A DNA stretch of 37,371 bases from Caenibacillus caldisaponilyticus (lineage in GTDB: Bacteria; Bacillota; Bacilli; Bacillales; Sporolactobacillaceae), in NCBI RefSeq assembly GCF_002003465.1, contig NZ_BDDQ01000020.1, positions 1-37,371 of the forward strand, given 5' to 3'. The translations under genes and the position numbers were made by a program. Of this stretch, positions 6,852 through 15,530 are shown one piece after another (the stretch's first letter is position 1; each line of letters starts with the position of its first letter). The notes under the pieces were generated by a model. That model made no database searches. It was not told the DNA's origin and saw only the letters and a program-made list of their open reading frames with translations.

Positions 6852-8021
6852 TTGAAAACCTGTTATGCCGATTTGCACATACACATCGGGCGCACCGGCT
6901 CGGGCCGCCCGGTCAAAATCACCGGCGCCCGGACGTTAACGATCGAAAACATCTTAAAGGAAGCGAGCGACAGAAAAGGGATGGACATCGTCGGCGTCAT
7001 CGACTGCCATGTCCCCGAAGTGCTCGACGATCTGGAGAGAATGGCGGAAAACGGCGTGGTCGAACCGCTCGCCGACGGCGGCTTGCGGTTTTCGAACGCT
7101 GTGTTGATCCCCGGAGTCGAAATCGAAGTGAAAGATGACCGTTGCCTTGGCCCCGTGCACGTTTTGGCGTATTTTCCGACGCTTCGGGATATGCGGGCGT
7201 TCAGCGGTTGGCTGTCCCGGCACGTCACGAACATCACCTTGAGCACCCAGCGCTTTTTCGGCGATGCCCGGACGTTGCAAGAACGCGTCAAGTCGGACGG
7301 CGGGCTTTTTATTCCGGCGCACGTGTTCACGCCTTTTAAAAGCGTTTATGGTTCGGGCGTCCGCCGGTCGCTGGCGGAAATCTTTGATACCGATCTCATC
7401 GACGCGATCGAATTGGGATTAAGTGCCGACACGTCCATGGCCGACCAAATCGAGGAATTGCACCGCTATCCTTTCGTTTCGAATTCCGATGCCCACTCCT
7501 TGGCGAAGATCGGCCGCGAATACCAGGCGCTCCGCGTCGATCATCCCTCATTTGCCGAACTGCGGGCGGCGCTCTTGGGCGAGGGAGGCCGGGCGATCGA
7601 AGCGAATTACGGGTTGAATCCGAGGCTGGGCAAATATCATCGCACGCGCTGCGCGGTTTGTCTGACCCCGCTGGTCGGGGAAAGCAAAGACCAACGTTGC
7701 CCGCACTGCGGCCAGCGCCGCATCGTCAAAGGCGTGAGCGAGCGTTTGCAGGAGCTGGCCGATGCGGCCGGAAGCCGGCGCGAACGGCCGCCGTACATTC
7801 ATCAAGTGCCGTTGGAATTTATCCCGAACGTCGGGCCGAAAACGCGGGATAAACTTTTGGAAGCTTTCGGAACGGAGATGGCGGTCATGCATCGGGCGTC
7901 GATCGCGGCGCTTGAAGGCGTCGTCGGCGCCAAGACGGCCGCTTTGATCGCCGCGGCCCGTGAAGGGAGGCTCGCGGTTGAAGCGGGCGGCGCCGGGCGT
8001 TACGGCCGGGTGAAAACGTAA
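6852..8021 (+). CDS. Endonuclease Q-like protein (PHP domain, zinc finger, helix-hairpin-helix)
   Basis: 389 residues. The N-terminus has a PHP metal site: DLHIHIG near residue 7, VIDCHVPE near 50, AHVFTPF near 155 and SNSDAH near 214. A zinc finger follows (CAVC and CPHC, about 20 residues apart, near 270-292), then a helix-hairpin-helix segment (FIPNVGPKTRDKLL and LEGVVGAKTA). This order is that of EndoQ, known in archaea and some Bacilli, which nicks DNA 5' of deaminated bases and abasic sites. The TTG at 6852 fits the homologues, whose DLH motif lies near the N-terminus; AAGGCGGG precedes it. A longer start lacks support. The place between nudF and spoIIM agrees with B. subtilis yqxK as I recall it. 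Confidence 0.82.
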   Translation: MKTCYADLHIHIGRTGSGRPVKITGARTLTIENILKEASDRKGMDIVGVIDCHVPEVLDDLERMAENGVVEPLADGGLRFSNAVLIPGVEIEVKDDRCLGPVHVLAYFPTLRDMRAFSGWLSRHVTNITLSTQRFFGDARTLQERVKSDGGLFIPAHVFTPFKSVYGSGVRRSLAEIFDTDLIDAIELGLSADTSMADQIEELHRYPFVSNSDAHSLAKIGREYQALRVDHPSFAELRAALLGEGGRAIEANYGLNPRLGKYHRTRCAVCLTPLVGESKDQRCPHCGQRRIVKGVSERLQELADAAGSRRERPPYIHQVPLEFIPNVGPKTRDKLLEAFGTEMAVMHRASIAALEGVVGAKTAALIAAAREGRLAVEAGGAGRYGRVKT

Positions 8022-8155
8022 GGCTCCCCCGTTTTTGACAGAATGGGCTTTGCTGAAAAGAATAGAGAGGCGCTAGAGCATTTTTACCGCTTCCCGCCTG
8101 AGCCGCTTGCGCGGGCGGAACGTCGGGCGGCGATAGGTTTTTTCTATTAAAAGCG

Positions 8156-8184
8156 GTCATAGATTCCTCGCCGGTTCATAGACT
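8156..8184 (+). promoter_or_regulatory. Candidate SigE promoter for spoIIM
   Basis: TCATAGA (8157-8163) and CATAGACT (8177-8184) separated by 13 bases. This fits the SigE consensus (KMATATT and CATACAMT) with two mismatches and one mismatch respectively. spoIIM is a mother-cell SigE gene in B. subtilis. Confidence 0.6.
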
Positions 8185-8214
8185 TTTTATAAGAACGGGT
8201 GAGGAGGAATCGCG

Positions 8215-8844
8215 GTGCAGTTAAACGACCGGTGGAAATGGGAGAGGCACGTTCGGGACAACCTTTCCATTTATACGTTTACGATCGTTTTATTTTTGAT
8301 GGGGATCGTTTTCGGAGCGATCATCGTCAACAGTTTGCCGATTGAAGCGAAAAACGATTTGTATCATTATTTACAGCGGTTTTTCGGAGAAATGGCGGAA
8401 GGGCGCCTCGCGAGCAGCGGCGTGCTGTTTAATGAAAGCTTTTCCCACAATCTCCGCTATCTCGGTTTCATCTGGCTGCTCGGCTTGTCGATCATCGGCT
8501 TGCCCGTCATTTTCATTTTATTGTTTTTGAAAGGGATCGTCGTCGGCTTCACCGTCGGCTTTCTCGTCAACCAGATGGGACTGCACGGATTTTGGATCGC
8601 TTTGGCCAGCGTCTTGCCGCAGAATTTGCTCATCATCCCGGCGTTTATCGCCGTGAGCACGGCGTCCGTCGCTTTTTCTCTGAAAATGATCCGGCAGCTG
8701 CTCATGCGGACGCGCAAAACGCCGCTCATTCCCCAGTTCGCCGCTTATGCGATGCTGTTGGCGGCCACGTCGCTCCTTTTAGTCGCCGCTTCCATGATCG
8801 AAGCTTACGTTTCGCCGGCTTTGATGAAAAGCATCATTGGCTGA
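8215..8844 (+). CDS. spoIIM: Stage II sporulation protein M
   Basis: 209-residue membrane protein with about five membrane segments (near residues 19-39, 83-105, 106-119, 125-150 and 178-200). SpoIIM joins SpoIID and SpoIIP in the complex that dissolves septal peptidoglycan and drives forespore engulfment. Recognised by overall pattern (FGAIIVNSLP, GFTVGFLVNQMG, LASVLPQNLLIIPA) and by its place directly upstream of fur, as in B. subtilis. GTG start behind GAGGAGGAA. A SigE-like promoter lies 30 bases upstream of the start, in line with mother-cell expression. Confidence 0.92.
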   Translation: MQLNDRWKWERHVRDNLSIYTFTIVLFLMGIVFGAIIVNSLPIEAKNDLYHYLQRFFGEMAEGRLASSGVLFNESFSHNLRYLGFIWLLGLSIIGLPVIFILLFLKGIVVGFTVGFLVNQMGLHGFWIALASVLPQNLLIIPAFIAVSTASVAFSLKMIRQLLMRTRKTPLIPQFAAYAMLLAATSLLLVAASMIEAYVSPALMKSIIG

Positions 8845-8852
8845 TTATCTTT

Positions 8853-8890
8853 TAATAATGATTATAAAAACTTAATTAGAATTATTTTAT
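8853..8890 (+). promoter_or_regulatory. PerR/Fur-type operator upstream of fur
   Basis: The 15-mer TAATAATGATTATAA at 8853-8867 matches the PerR box (TTATAATNATTATAA) at 14 of 15 positions and the Fur box 7-1-7 core at 13 of 15. A second, weaker copy lies at 8876-8890, just before the -35 box. In B. subtilis fur is repressed by PerR, which favours that reading. Confidence 0.65.
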
Positions 8891-8891
8891 T

Positions 8892-8920
8892 TTGACACGA
8901 TATTTAACGCTGTTTATAAT
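8892..8920 (+). promoter_or_regulatory. Consensus SigA promoter for fur
   Basis: TTGACA (8892-8897), exactly 17 bases, TATAAT (8915-8920): a perfect match in both boxes. It should be very strong unless repressed by the operator just upstream. Confidence 0.9.
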
Positions 8921-8953
8921 GTTTTTTAGGAATATGGCGAAGGGGGCGGAACG

Positions 8954-9418
8954 ATGGAAAACCGGCTGGACCGGATCAAGAAACAATTGCACGCCCAGAA
9001 GTATAAATTGACACCGCAGCGCGAAGCGACCGTGCGCGTCCTTCTCGAAAACGAAGCCGATCATTTAAGCGCTGAGGACGTGTACCTGCTCGTCAAGGAA
9101 AAAGCGCCTGAAATCGGGCTGGCGACGGTGTACCGGACGCTGGAACTCTTGACGGAGTTGAAAGTCGTCGACAAAATCAACTTTGGTGACGGCGTCTCCC
9201 GCTACGATTTACGCCGGGAAGGTGCCGAGCATTTCCATCACCATCTCGTTTGCATCGAATGCGGGGCCGTGGACGAAATTCAAGAAGATCTGTTGGAAGA
9301 CGTCGAAAAGATCGTGGAAGAACGGTGGCGTTTTAAGATCAAAGATCATCGCTTGACCTTTCACGGCATTTGCCACCGATGCCAAGATAAAAAAGCCTCC
9401 GAACAAAAACAAGCTTGA
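8954..9418 (+). CDS. fur: Ferric uptake regulator Fur
   Basis: 154 residues and nearly identical over long stretches to B. subtilis Fur as remembered. Fur binds DNA with Fe(II) as co-repressor and shuts off iron uptake genes. The N-terminal winged helix (KLTPQREATVRVLL, LATVYRTLELL) is followed by the metal-binding dimer domain with HFHHHLVCIECG and a C-terminal CHRC. The two CxxC pairs form the structural zinc site. ATG behind a GGGGCGG site. Its promoter is a perfect SigA consensus with a PerR/Fur-type box upstream; a terminator follows at 9423-9452, so it is a single-gene transcript. Confidence 0.97.
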   Translation: MENRLDRIKKQLHAQKYKLTPQREATVRVLLENEADHLSAEDVYLLVKEKAPEIGLATVYRTLELLTELKVVDKINFGDGVSRYDLRREGAEHFHHHLVCIECGAVDEIQEDLLEDVEKIVEERWRFKIKDHRLTFHGICHRCQDKKASEQKQA

Positions 9419-9422
9419 GCCG

Positions 9423-9452
9423 CCTTTTCCGACCGAGGGAGAAGGTTTTTTA
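9423..9452 (+). terminator. Terminator after fur
   Basis: 8-bp stem (CCTTTTCC with GGAGAAGG, one G-U pair), 7-base loop and six T followed by ATT. Confidence 0.85.
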
Positions 9453-9561
9453 TTCATCGCCCGCCTGCGACGTATAAACCGGCTTTCATTTGGCATACCT
9501 TGATAATGCCGTGAACGCATGAACGAACGGCTAGATTGCGGAACAAGCGGGTGATGGCGCG

Positions 9562-9798
9562 ATGAAGTCGGCTTTAAAGACGGTGCTTGACACGCTTAAA
9601 GTGTTTGTTCTTTTTGTGTTTTGCACGATATTATTTTATTATGGCCTTGAATGGCTGGACCACAACTACGAAAGCTACCATAAATATGATCAACCGGAAA
9701 ACGGCGCCGTCAAAGTTTTTGGTCCGGAAGGTGAAAAAGGTCGAAGCGGACCTTTGTGGTCTGAACGTTTTTTTCAATTTTTGAGAGATGGGGAATAA
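9562..9798 (+). CDS. yqzK: YqzK-like small membrane protein (DUF4227)
   Basis: 78 residues with one N-terminal membrane helix (about residues 11-30) and a charged C-terminal tail ([19 protein letters not shown]). It matches the small YqzK family, always found between fur and xerD in Bacilli; its function is unknown. Ribosome binding site weak (GGTGATGG). It ends four bases before the xerD start, so the two are cotranscribed. Confidence 0.8.
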   Translation: MKSALKTVLDTLKVFVLFVFCTILFYYGLEWLDHNYESYHKYDQPENGAVKVFGPEGEKGRSGPLWSERFFQFLRDGE

Positions 9799-9802
9799 GG
9801 CC

Positions 9803-10693
9803 ATGAAGGATGACGTACGGGATTTTATCCGCTACATGATCGTCGAACAAGGGCTGTCGGCCAACACCGTCGATTCCTATCGGCGTGATCTGGAACAGTA
9901 CATGGCATACATATCCGAGAACTGCGGCATTCAGGATTGGAACGGCGTCGACCGGTCCATGATCGCGCAATATCTTTTTCAATTGAAAGACAAAGGGCGC
10001 TCCGCTGCCACGATCGCTCGGCAAACGGCGAGCATCCGCCAATTCCACCGCTTTTTGTTGCGGGAAAATCGGACGAGCCGCGATCCGAGCCATCACATCG
10101 GCGCGCCGAAAACCGAGCGCCGCCTGCCGAAGGTGTTGTCCACGCGCGAAGTCGAAGCGCTGCTTTATGCACCGGATACGACGACACCGGCGGGGATTCG
10201 CGATCGGGCGATGCTGGAAGTGCTTTATGCCACGGGAGTGCGCGTCTCCGAACTCGTCCAGCTTGATTTGGACGACCTCCATTTGGCGATGGGCTTTGTC
10301 CGCTGCATGGGGAAGGGCGGCAAAGAGCGTTTAGTGCCCCTCGGCCGCGCGGCCATTCAGGCGACGGAACAATACCTCGCCGAAGCCCGGCCGAAATTGG
10401 CGAAACATAAGACGACCAACGCGGTTTTCCTAAATCAGCGCGGCGAGCGGTTAACCCGCCAAGGCTTATGGAAAATTCTTAAAAAATTGGCTTTGAAGGC
10501 CGGCATTCAGCAGGAGATTACGCCGCATACGTTGCGGCATTCGTTTGCCACCCATCTTCTGGAAAATGGTGCCGATTTGCGCGCCGTGCAAGAGATGCTT
10601 GGTCACGCCGACATTTCGACGACACAAATTTATACCCACGTCACGAAACATCGTTTGAAGGACATCTATGCCGCCACCCACCCGCGCGCTTAA
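9803..10693 (+). CDS. xerD: Tyrosine recombinase XerD
   Basis: 296 residues, the exact length of B. subtilis XerD (RipX). With XerC (CodV) it resolves chromosome dimers at dif near the terminus. The N-terminal SAM-like core-binding domain (residues 1-90) precedes the catalytic domain: Arg147 in [10 protein letters not shown], Lys in [11 protein letters not shown], the [12 protein letters not shown] box, the His of [14 protein letters not shown] and the nucleophile Tyr277. The ATG at 9803 matches homologue N-termini; one five codons upstream would overlap yqzK. It is followed by a strong inverted repeat and T-run. Confidence 0.95.
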   Translation: MKDDVRDFIRYMIVEQGLSANTVDSYRRDLEQYMAYISENCGIQDWNGVDRSMIAQYLFQLKDKGRSAATIARQTASIRQFHRFLLRENRTSRDPSHHIGAPKTERRLPKVLSTREVEALLYAPDTTTPAGIRDRAMLEVLYATGVRVSELVQLDLDDLHLAMGFVRCMGKGGKERLVPLGRAAIQATEQYLAEARPKLAKHKTTNAVFLNQRGERLTRQGLWKILKKLALKAGIQQEITPHTLRHSFATHLLENGADLRAVQEMLGHADISTTQIYTHVTKHRLKDIYAATHPRA

Positions 10694-10742
10694 TTGCCGA
10701 TTCGGCAATTGCCGCCGTGACGCGGGCGGTTTGCGTTTTTTT
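10692..10742 (+). terminator. Terminator after xerD
   Basis: Two hairpins in a row: AATTGCCG with CGGCAATT (10692-10699, 10703-10710), then CCGCC with GGCGG, followed by GTTTGCG and eight T at 10735-10742. Confidence 0.75.
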
Positions 10743-10786
10743 ATTCGCTGGGATGGAAGCGGTTGAACCACACGGGAGTGAATCAC

Positions 10787-11971
10787 ATGTCCAAACAATC
10801 CTTTCAACGCGTATTTTTAATCGTCCTTGATTCCGTCGGTATCGGAGAGGCGCCGGATGCCGAGCACTTCGGCGACAAAGGCGCGGACACGCTCGGGCAC
10901 ATCGCCGCGCGCATGGACGGGCTGCATCTGCCTCATCTCAATAAATTGGGACTGGGCCTGCTCCGCGACGATATCAAAGGCGTGCCCCGGGTCGAGCCGG
11001 CGGCCGCTCATTACGGGCTGATGCAGGAAGCGTCGAACGGCAAGGATACGATGACCGGCCATTGGGAAATCATGGGGCTTCATATCTCTCAACCGTTCCG
11101 CACGTTCCCCGACGGGTTCCCCGACGAGTTGATCCGGCAACTCGAGGAGCGGACCGGCCGGAAGGTGATCGGCAACAAACCCGCGTCCGGCACCGCGATC
11201 ATCGATGAACTCGGCCCGCGCCAAATGGAAACGGGCGAATTGATCGTTTATACGTCGGCGGATTCCGTCCTGCAAATCGCCGCCCACGAAGACGTCATCC
11301 CTTTAGAGGAACTCTATCGCATCTGCGAAATTGCAAGAGAATTGACAAAAGATCCGAAATACATGGTCGGCCGCGTCATCGCGCGCCCCTATGTCGGTGA
11401 GCCCGGCCGTTTTGAACGCACGGCCAATCGCCACGATTACGCCCTCAAACCGTTCGGTCAAACCGTCATGAATTTTCTCGCCGACGCGGGCTTCGACGTC
11501 ATCGCGCTTGGGAAGATCAACGACATCTACGACGGAGAAGGCGTCACGGAAGCGATTCGCACCAAAGATAACATGGATGGCGTCGACAAATTGCTCGCGG
11601 TGCAGGAGAAATCGTTCCGCGGGCTCGCGTTTTTGAATCTCGTGGATTTTGATTCGAAATACGGGCACCGCCGCGATCCGATCGGGTACGGCGAAGCGCT
11701 GGAGGCGTTCGATCGGCGGCTTCCCGAAATCCTCGAACGCCTCGGCGCCGACGATTTGTTGATCATCACGGCTGATCACGGCAATGATCCCACGTATAAA
11801 GGCACCGATCATACGCGTGAACTCGTCCCGCTTTTCGTTTACCACACGGGGATTGAAAGAGGCCGCCGCTTGCCGACGAGGCGGACGTTCGCCGACGTCG
11901 GCGCCACGATCGCCGGTCTGTTTCAAGTCCGACGGCCGGAACACGGTGACAGTTTTTTAAGTGAAATTTAG
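10787..11971 (+). CDS. deoB: Phosphopentomutase
   Basis: 394 residues, same length as B. subtilis Drm/DeoB. It interconverts ribose 1-phosphate and ribose 5-phosphate (and the deoxy forms), feeding nucleoside sugars into central metabolism. Metalloenzyme of the alkaline phosphatase superfamily: the [10 protein letters not shown] motif near residue 15, KDTMTGHWE with the phosphorylated Thr near 86, and the metal-binding [16 protein letters not shown] near 330-345. ATG at 10787 behind GGGAG. It heads the nucleoside operon deoB-punA-pnp2-pdp, which ends at the terminator at 14999. No operator for a regulator was recognised. Confidence 0.95.
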   Translation: MSKQSFQRVFLIVLDSVGIGEAPDAEHFGDKGADTLGHIAARMDGLHLPHLNKLGLGLLRDDIKGVPRVEPAAAHYGLMQEASNGKDTMTGHWEIMGLHISQPFRTFPDGFPDELIRQLEERTGRKVIGNKPASGTAIIDELGPRQMETGELIVYTSADSVLQIAAHEDVIPLEELYRICEIARELTKDPKYMVGRVIARPYVGEPGRFERTANRHDYALKPFGQTVMNFLADAGFDVIALGKINDIYDGEGVTEAIRTKDNMDGVDKLLAVQEKSFRGLAFLNLVDFDSKYGHRRDPIGYGEALEAFDRRLPEILERLGADDLLIITADHGNDPTYKGTDHTRELVPLFVYHTGIERGRRLPTRRTFADVGATIAGLFQVRRPEHGDSFLSEI

Positions 11972-11985
11972 AGGGGTTCGATGAA

Positions 11986-12810
11986 ATGACGATGAAAGAG
12001 AAAATAAGAGACGTGCTCGCCGCGCTCGAATCGAGGCTTTCCGTCAAGCCTGACATTGCGCTCGTCCTTGGCTCAGGGCTCGGCGGACTTGCCGACGAAT
12101 TGGAGGATGCGATCCGGATTCCCTACACCGAACTGCCGCATTTTCCGGCAGCGACCGTTCCCGGCCACGCCGGCCGGTTTGTTGTGGGGCGATTGCACAG
12201 CGTCCCGGTCATCGCCATGCAAGGCCGCTACCATTATTATGAAGGCTACACGCTTGAACAGGTGACGCTCCCGGTCCGCGTCATGCAAGCGCTCGGCGCC
12301 GAAACGGTCATTTTGACGAATGCCGCCGGCGGCGTCAATGAAACGTTCCAAGCGGGCGATCTCATGGTCATTCGCGACCATATCAATTGGTTTCACACCA
12401 ATCCGCTCATCGGAAAGAATGAAGATGAACTCGGCCCGCGCTTTCCCGATATGTCGGAAGTCTACGACCGTTCGCTTCGTGCACTCGCCAAAGAAACGGC
12501 GCAAGCGCTCGGCATTTCCTTGAAAGAAGGCGTTTATTTTGGCCTCAGCGGTCCGAGTTATGAAACGCCGGCCGAAGTACGGATGATCCGGAAGCTCGGC
12601 GGCGACGCGGTCGGCATGTCGACCGTGCCGGAGGCGATTGCTGCTCGCCATGGCGGAATGAAGGTGCTCGGTTTTTCCTGCATCACGAACGCGTGGAGCG
12701 GCACCGGAGACCAGCCGTTATCCCACGAAGAAGTCATTGAAACGTCGGAGCGGGTCAAAGCGCATTTTACAAGCCTCATCAAAGCCATCGTCAAGAGAAT
12801 GGGGGAGTGA
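11986..12810 (+). CDS. punA: Purine nucleoside phosphorylase (trimeric, guanosine/inosine type)
   Basis: 274 residues. It splits guanosine, inosine and deoxy forms with phosphate. Phosphate-binding LGSGLG (28-33) and GRYHYYEGY (80-88), TNAAGGVN (111-118) and the purine site residues Glu193 (SYETPAE), Asn235 (CITNAW) and His247 (LSHEEV) are all present. These correspond to Glu201, Asn243 and His257 of human PNP, which read the 6-oxo group and the 5'-hydroxyl. So 6-oxopurine specificity is expected. It lies 14 bases after deoB and three before a second, divergent copy. Confidence 0.93.
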   Translation: MTMKEKIRDVLAALESRLSVKPDIALVLGSGLGGLADELEDAIRIPYTELPHFPAATVPGHAGRFVVGRLHSVPVIAMQGRYHYYEGYTLEQVTLPVRVMQALGAETVILTNAAGGVNETFQAGDLMVIRDHINWFHTNPLIGKNEDELGPRFPDMSEVYDRSLRALAKETAQALGISLKEGVYFGLSGPSYETPAEVRMIRKLGGDAVGMSTVPEAIAARHGGMKVLGFSCITNAWSGTGDQPLSHEEVIETSERVKAHFTSLIKAIVKRMGE

Positions 12811-12813
12811 CGC

Positions 12814-13635
12814 ATGTCGTTGCTTAATCAAGTTCGCGATGCCGTCGATTTCATCCGGACGAAAACGGCGATCGAGCCGGAAATTGGTCTCATCCTCGGT
12901 TCCGGACTCGGTGAACTCGCCGACGAAATTCAAAATCCGACGGTGCTGGATTATAGAGACATTCCTTATTTTCCGGTATCCACCGTTCCCGGTCATGCCG
13001 GCCGGCTCGTCTTGGGCGAACTGGAAGGCAAAAAGGTCGTGGCCATGCAAGGCCGTTTTCATTACTATGAAGGCTATTCGATGCAACAAGTGACGTTCCC
13101 GGTGCGCGTCATGAAAATGCTCGGGGTGAAAACGCTTGTCGTCACCAATGCGTGCGGCGGCATCAACCGTCATTTTAAACCGGGCGATCTCATGCTGATT
13201 CAAGACCACCTGAATTTGACCGGCACCAATCCGTTGATCGGGCCGAACGAGGAAGCCTTTGGCCCGCGTTTCCCCGACATGAGCGAGCCTTACAGCAAAG
13301 CGTTGCAAGAGGTCGCCGTCCGCAGCGCCGAAGCGGTCGGGGTGGAATTGCAAAAAGGGGTCTATGCCGGCATCAGTGGACCATCTTTCATGACGCCGGC
13401 CGAACTGATCATGCTCAGAAATCTTGGCGCCGATGCCCTCGGCATGTCGACCGTTCCCGAAGTGATCGTCGCCAATCACATGGGAATGGATGTGCTCGGC
13501 ATCGCATGCGTGACCGATATGGCGATCGGCGAGGAATTGGAGCCGCTCACGCACGAGCAAGTCATGCGCGTCGCCAGGGAGACGAAGCCGAAGTTCATCA
13601 AACTCGTCAAGCGCATTTTGCACGATATGGAGTGA
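12814..13635 (+). CDS. Second purine nucleoside phosphorylase-family protein with altered base pocket
   Basis: 273 residues, tandem paralogue of punA and aligned to it without gaps. The phosphate loop LGSGLG, GRFHYYEGY and TNACGGIN are kept. Two base-contact positions differ: Met193 replaces Glu (SFMTPAE) and Asp235 replaces Asn (CVTDMA). His247, which contacts the ribose 5'-hydroxyl, is retained. MTA phosphorylase also lacks the Glu and has Asp at the Asn position, and an Asn-to-Asp change in human PNP is known to favour 6-aminopurines. I infer activity on adenosine rather than guanosine or inosine; the retained His argues against methylthioadenosine. ATG six bases after GGGGGAG; cotranscribed with punA and pdp. 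Confidence 0.88.
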   Translation: MSLLNQVRDAVDFIRTKTAIEPEIGLILGSGLGELADEIQNPTVLDYRDIPYFPVSTVPGHAGRLVLGELEGKKVVAMQGRFHYYEGYSMQQVTFPVRVMKMLGVKTLVVTNACGGINRHFKPGDLMLIQDHLNLTGTNPLIGPNEEAFGPRFPDMSEPYSKALQEVAVRSAEAVGVELQKGVYAGISGPSFMTPAELIMLRNLGADALGMSTVPEVIVANHMGMDVLGIACVTDMAIGEELEPLTHEQVMRVARETKPKFIKLVKRILHDME

Positions 13636-13641
13636 CCGTTC

Positions 13642-14943
13642 ATGCGCATGGTCGATATCATTGAAAAGAAGCGGGACGGGGAAGCCTTGACGTCTGAAGA
13701 GATCCGTTTTTTCGTGTCGGGCTACGCTCGCGGCGAAATTCCGGACTATCAGGCGGCGGCTTTGCTCATGGCCATCTACTTTCAAGGCATGAACGAACGC
13801 GAGACGAGCGATTTGACGGAAGCGATCGTCGCCTCGGGTGAAACCGTCGATTTAAGTGAAATCGAAGGCGTTAAAGTGGACAAACACTCCACAGGCGGAG
13901 TCGGCGATAAAACGAGCTTGATCGTCGGTCCGCTCGTCGCGGCCGCGGGCATCCCGATCGCGAAGATGTCGGGCCGCGGGCTTGGCCACACCGGGGGAAC
14001 CATTGACAAACTGGAATCCATCCCCGGGTTTCACGTCGAATTGAGCCGCGAAGCGTTCCTCGATCACGTCAACCGTTATAAAATTGCCATTATCGGTCAT
14101 AGCCAAAACTTGACGCCAGCGGATAAAAAGCTCTACGCGCTCCGCGATGTGACCGGTACGGTCGCGTCCGTCCCGCTCATTGCCAGTTCGATCATGAGCA
14201 AAAAGCTGGCCTCTGGCGCGGACGTCATTGTTCTGGACGTCAAAGTCGGCTCGGGGGCGTTTATGAAAACGCTCGATGATGCGAAGCGCTTAGCCGAAGT
14301 CATGGTCGGAATCGGGAAGTCGCTCGGACGGCGGACGATCGCGATCCTCTCCGACATGGACGAACCGCTCGGCCGCGAAGTCGGCAATGCCAATGAAGTG
14401 CGCGAAGCGATCGATATCCTGAAGGGAAAAGGCGACGCGCGTTTGACGGAACTGTGTCTGACCATTGCAACGCAGATGACGTTGGCCGCCGGTGTGTACG
14501 CGCATGAAAAAGAAGCGCGCGACCGGTTGACCGACTTGATCGTGTCCGGCCGAGCGCTTGAAACGTTAAAGACATTCGTTCAAGCCCAAGGCGGGGATCC
14601 AGCGGTCATCGACGATCCGGGACGCTTGCCGTCGGCTGCTCATTCTATCGCGGTCCGGGCGGAACGGGACGGTTTTGTCCAAGCAATCGATGCGGAAAGC
14701 GTCGGGCTCGCCGCCATGATGCTCGGCGCCGGGCGGAAGACGAAAGACGACGTGATTGATCACGGCGTCGGCGTTTCGATCGAGAAAAAGGTCGGTGACG
14801 CCGTCAAAGCCGGCGAGACGCTCGCCGTCCTGCACAGCCGTACAGAGACGGCTGCGGACGCCTATGAAAAATTGAAAAACGCCTACCGCATTGGGGACGA
14901 AAAAGCGGCGGCGAAACCGATTGTTTATGAAGTGATCCAATAA
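13642..14943 (+). CDS. pdp: Pyrimidine-nucleoside phosphorylase
   Basis: 433 residues, full length. It phosphorolyses uridine, thymidine and deoxyuridine to base and sugar 1-phosphate. The glycine-rich phosphate loop [12 protein letters not shown] is near residue 80 and the family signature [17 protein letters not shown] near 110. The C-terminal domain has the [17 protein letters not shown] segment. ATG behind GGAG, which overlaps the stop region of the preceding gene, so translation is probably coupled. Last gene of the nucleoside operon; the sugar phosphates it releases go to DeoB. Confidence 0.95.
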   Translation: MRMVDIIEKKRDGEALTSEEIRFFVSGYARGEIPDYQAAALLMAIYFQGMNERETSDLTEAIVASGETVDLSEIEGVKVDKHSTGGVGDKTSLIVGPLVAAAGIPIAKMSGRGLGHTGGTIDKLESIPGFHVELSREAFLDHVNRYKIAIIGHSQNLTPADKKLYALRDVTGTVASVPLIASSIMSKKLASGADVIVLDVKVGSGAFMKTLDDAKRLAEVMVGIGKSLGRRTIAILSDMDEPLGREVGNANEVREAIDILKGKGDARLTELCLTIATQMTLAAGVYAHEKEARDRLTDLIVSGRALETLKTFVQAQGGDPAVIDDPGRLPSAAHSIAVRAERDGFVQAIDAESVGLAAMMLGAGRKTKDDVIDHGVGVSIEKKVGDAVKAGETLAVLHSRTETAADAYEKLKNAYRIGDEKAAAKPIVYEVIQ

Positions 14944-14998
14944 AGGGAAGCGGATTTCCGGCCAACCGATCACCTGCCATCGACGACAGATTCAACCG

Positions 14999-15062
14999 GG
15001 AGGGCATGCGCTCGTGGGTTGTTTTCTCTGAGCCACGGGCAGCGCCCTCCTTATGTGTTTTT
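14999..15062 (+). terminator. Terminator of the nucleoside operon
   Basis: Long hairpin: GGAGGGC (14999-15005) pairs with GCCCTCC (15044-15050), with an inner CGTGG/CCACG stem, followed by TTATG and a T-run at 15057-15062. Confidence 0.75.
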
Positions 15063-15470
15063 CTCGGTCGCGTAGAACGAGCGTTCGCCTGCCCCGATCT
15101 CCATGCGTACGCTTTCGGCCGCGCGTTCGAGCGGTTGCCATCATCTGATAATGAGGAATGAAACGAACTGACGATGGTCCCGCCATTTGACGCGGATTTT
15201 TCCGCCTTTAAAGCCGCCTTGCCCCGGCCGCGGCAAAGAGCTGACGGCTTTTATCGATAAACCTCATTGGACAACGCCTGACTTTGATGATCGCTTCCCT
15301 CCAACGCTCCGCTTCGGTTCCTTTCCAAATCTCGCCATCCATCGAACAAAGGTCCATCCAGATTATCCTTGTCCTCTCTTAATCTCTCGGTTCCGTTTTG
15401 ATGCTTTTATTATTGCCGCATCCACCTCTTCCTCCTCTTGACCGTTTCCGACGATCACGCGCACATCCGA

Positions 15471-15499
15471 GTATAATTCCGAAGTTAATGGAAAAAATA
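15471..15499 (+). promoter_or_regulatory. Candidate SigF promoter for dacF
   Basis: GTATA (15471-15475) fits the -35 pattern GYWTA and GGAAAAAATA (15490-15499) fits GGNRANANTW at every position. The spacer is 14 bases, about one short of usual. dacF is a forespore gene in B. subtilis. Confidence 0.6.
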
Positions 15500-15530
15500 T
15501 TAAGGAATTAGGCGAGGAGGGATGGATTGG

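Larger units (their letters stand above)
14944..15530. other. Long intergenic region pdp-dacF
   Basis: About 590 bases without a supportable gene. It holds the operon terminator (14999-15062) and a SigF-like promoter (15471-15499). The middle (15070-15460) shows nothing clear; a 35-codon minus-strand frame near 15360-15480 was considered and dropped. Confidence 0.6.

Noticed and set aside
12718-13785. 355-codon open frame on the minus strand across the second nucleoside phosphorylase
   Set aside because: Mirror of a gene with intact catalytic motifs; a similar antisense frame mirrors punA, as expected for paralogues.
15360-15480. Minus-strand frame of about 35 codons with a GGAGGAAG stretch before a GTG
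   Set aside because: The purine-rich stretch is itself part of the open frame, the peptide is unrecognised, and it would overlap the SigF-like promoter of dacF.
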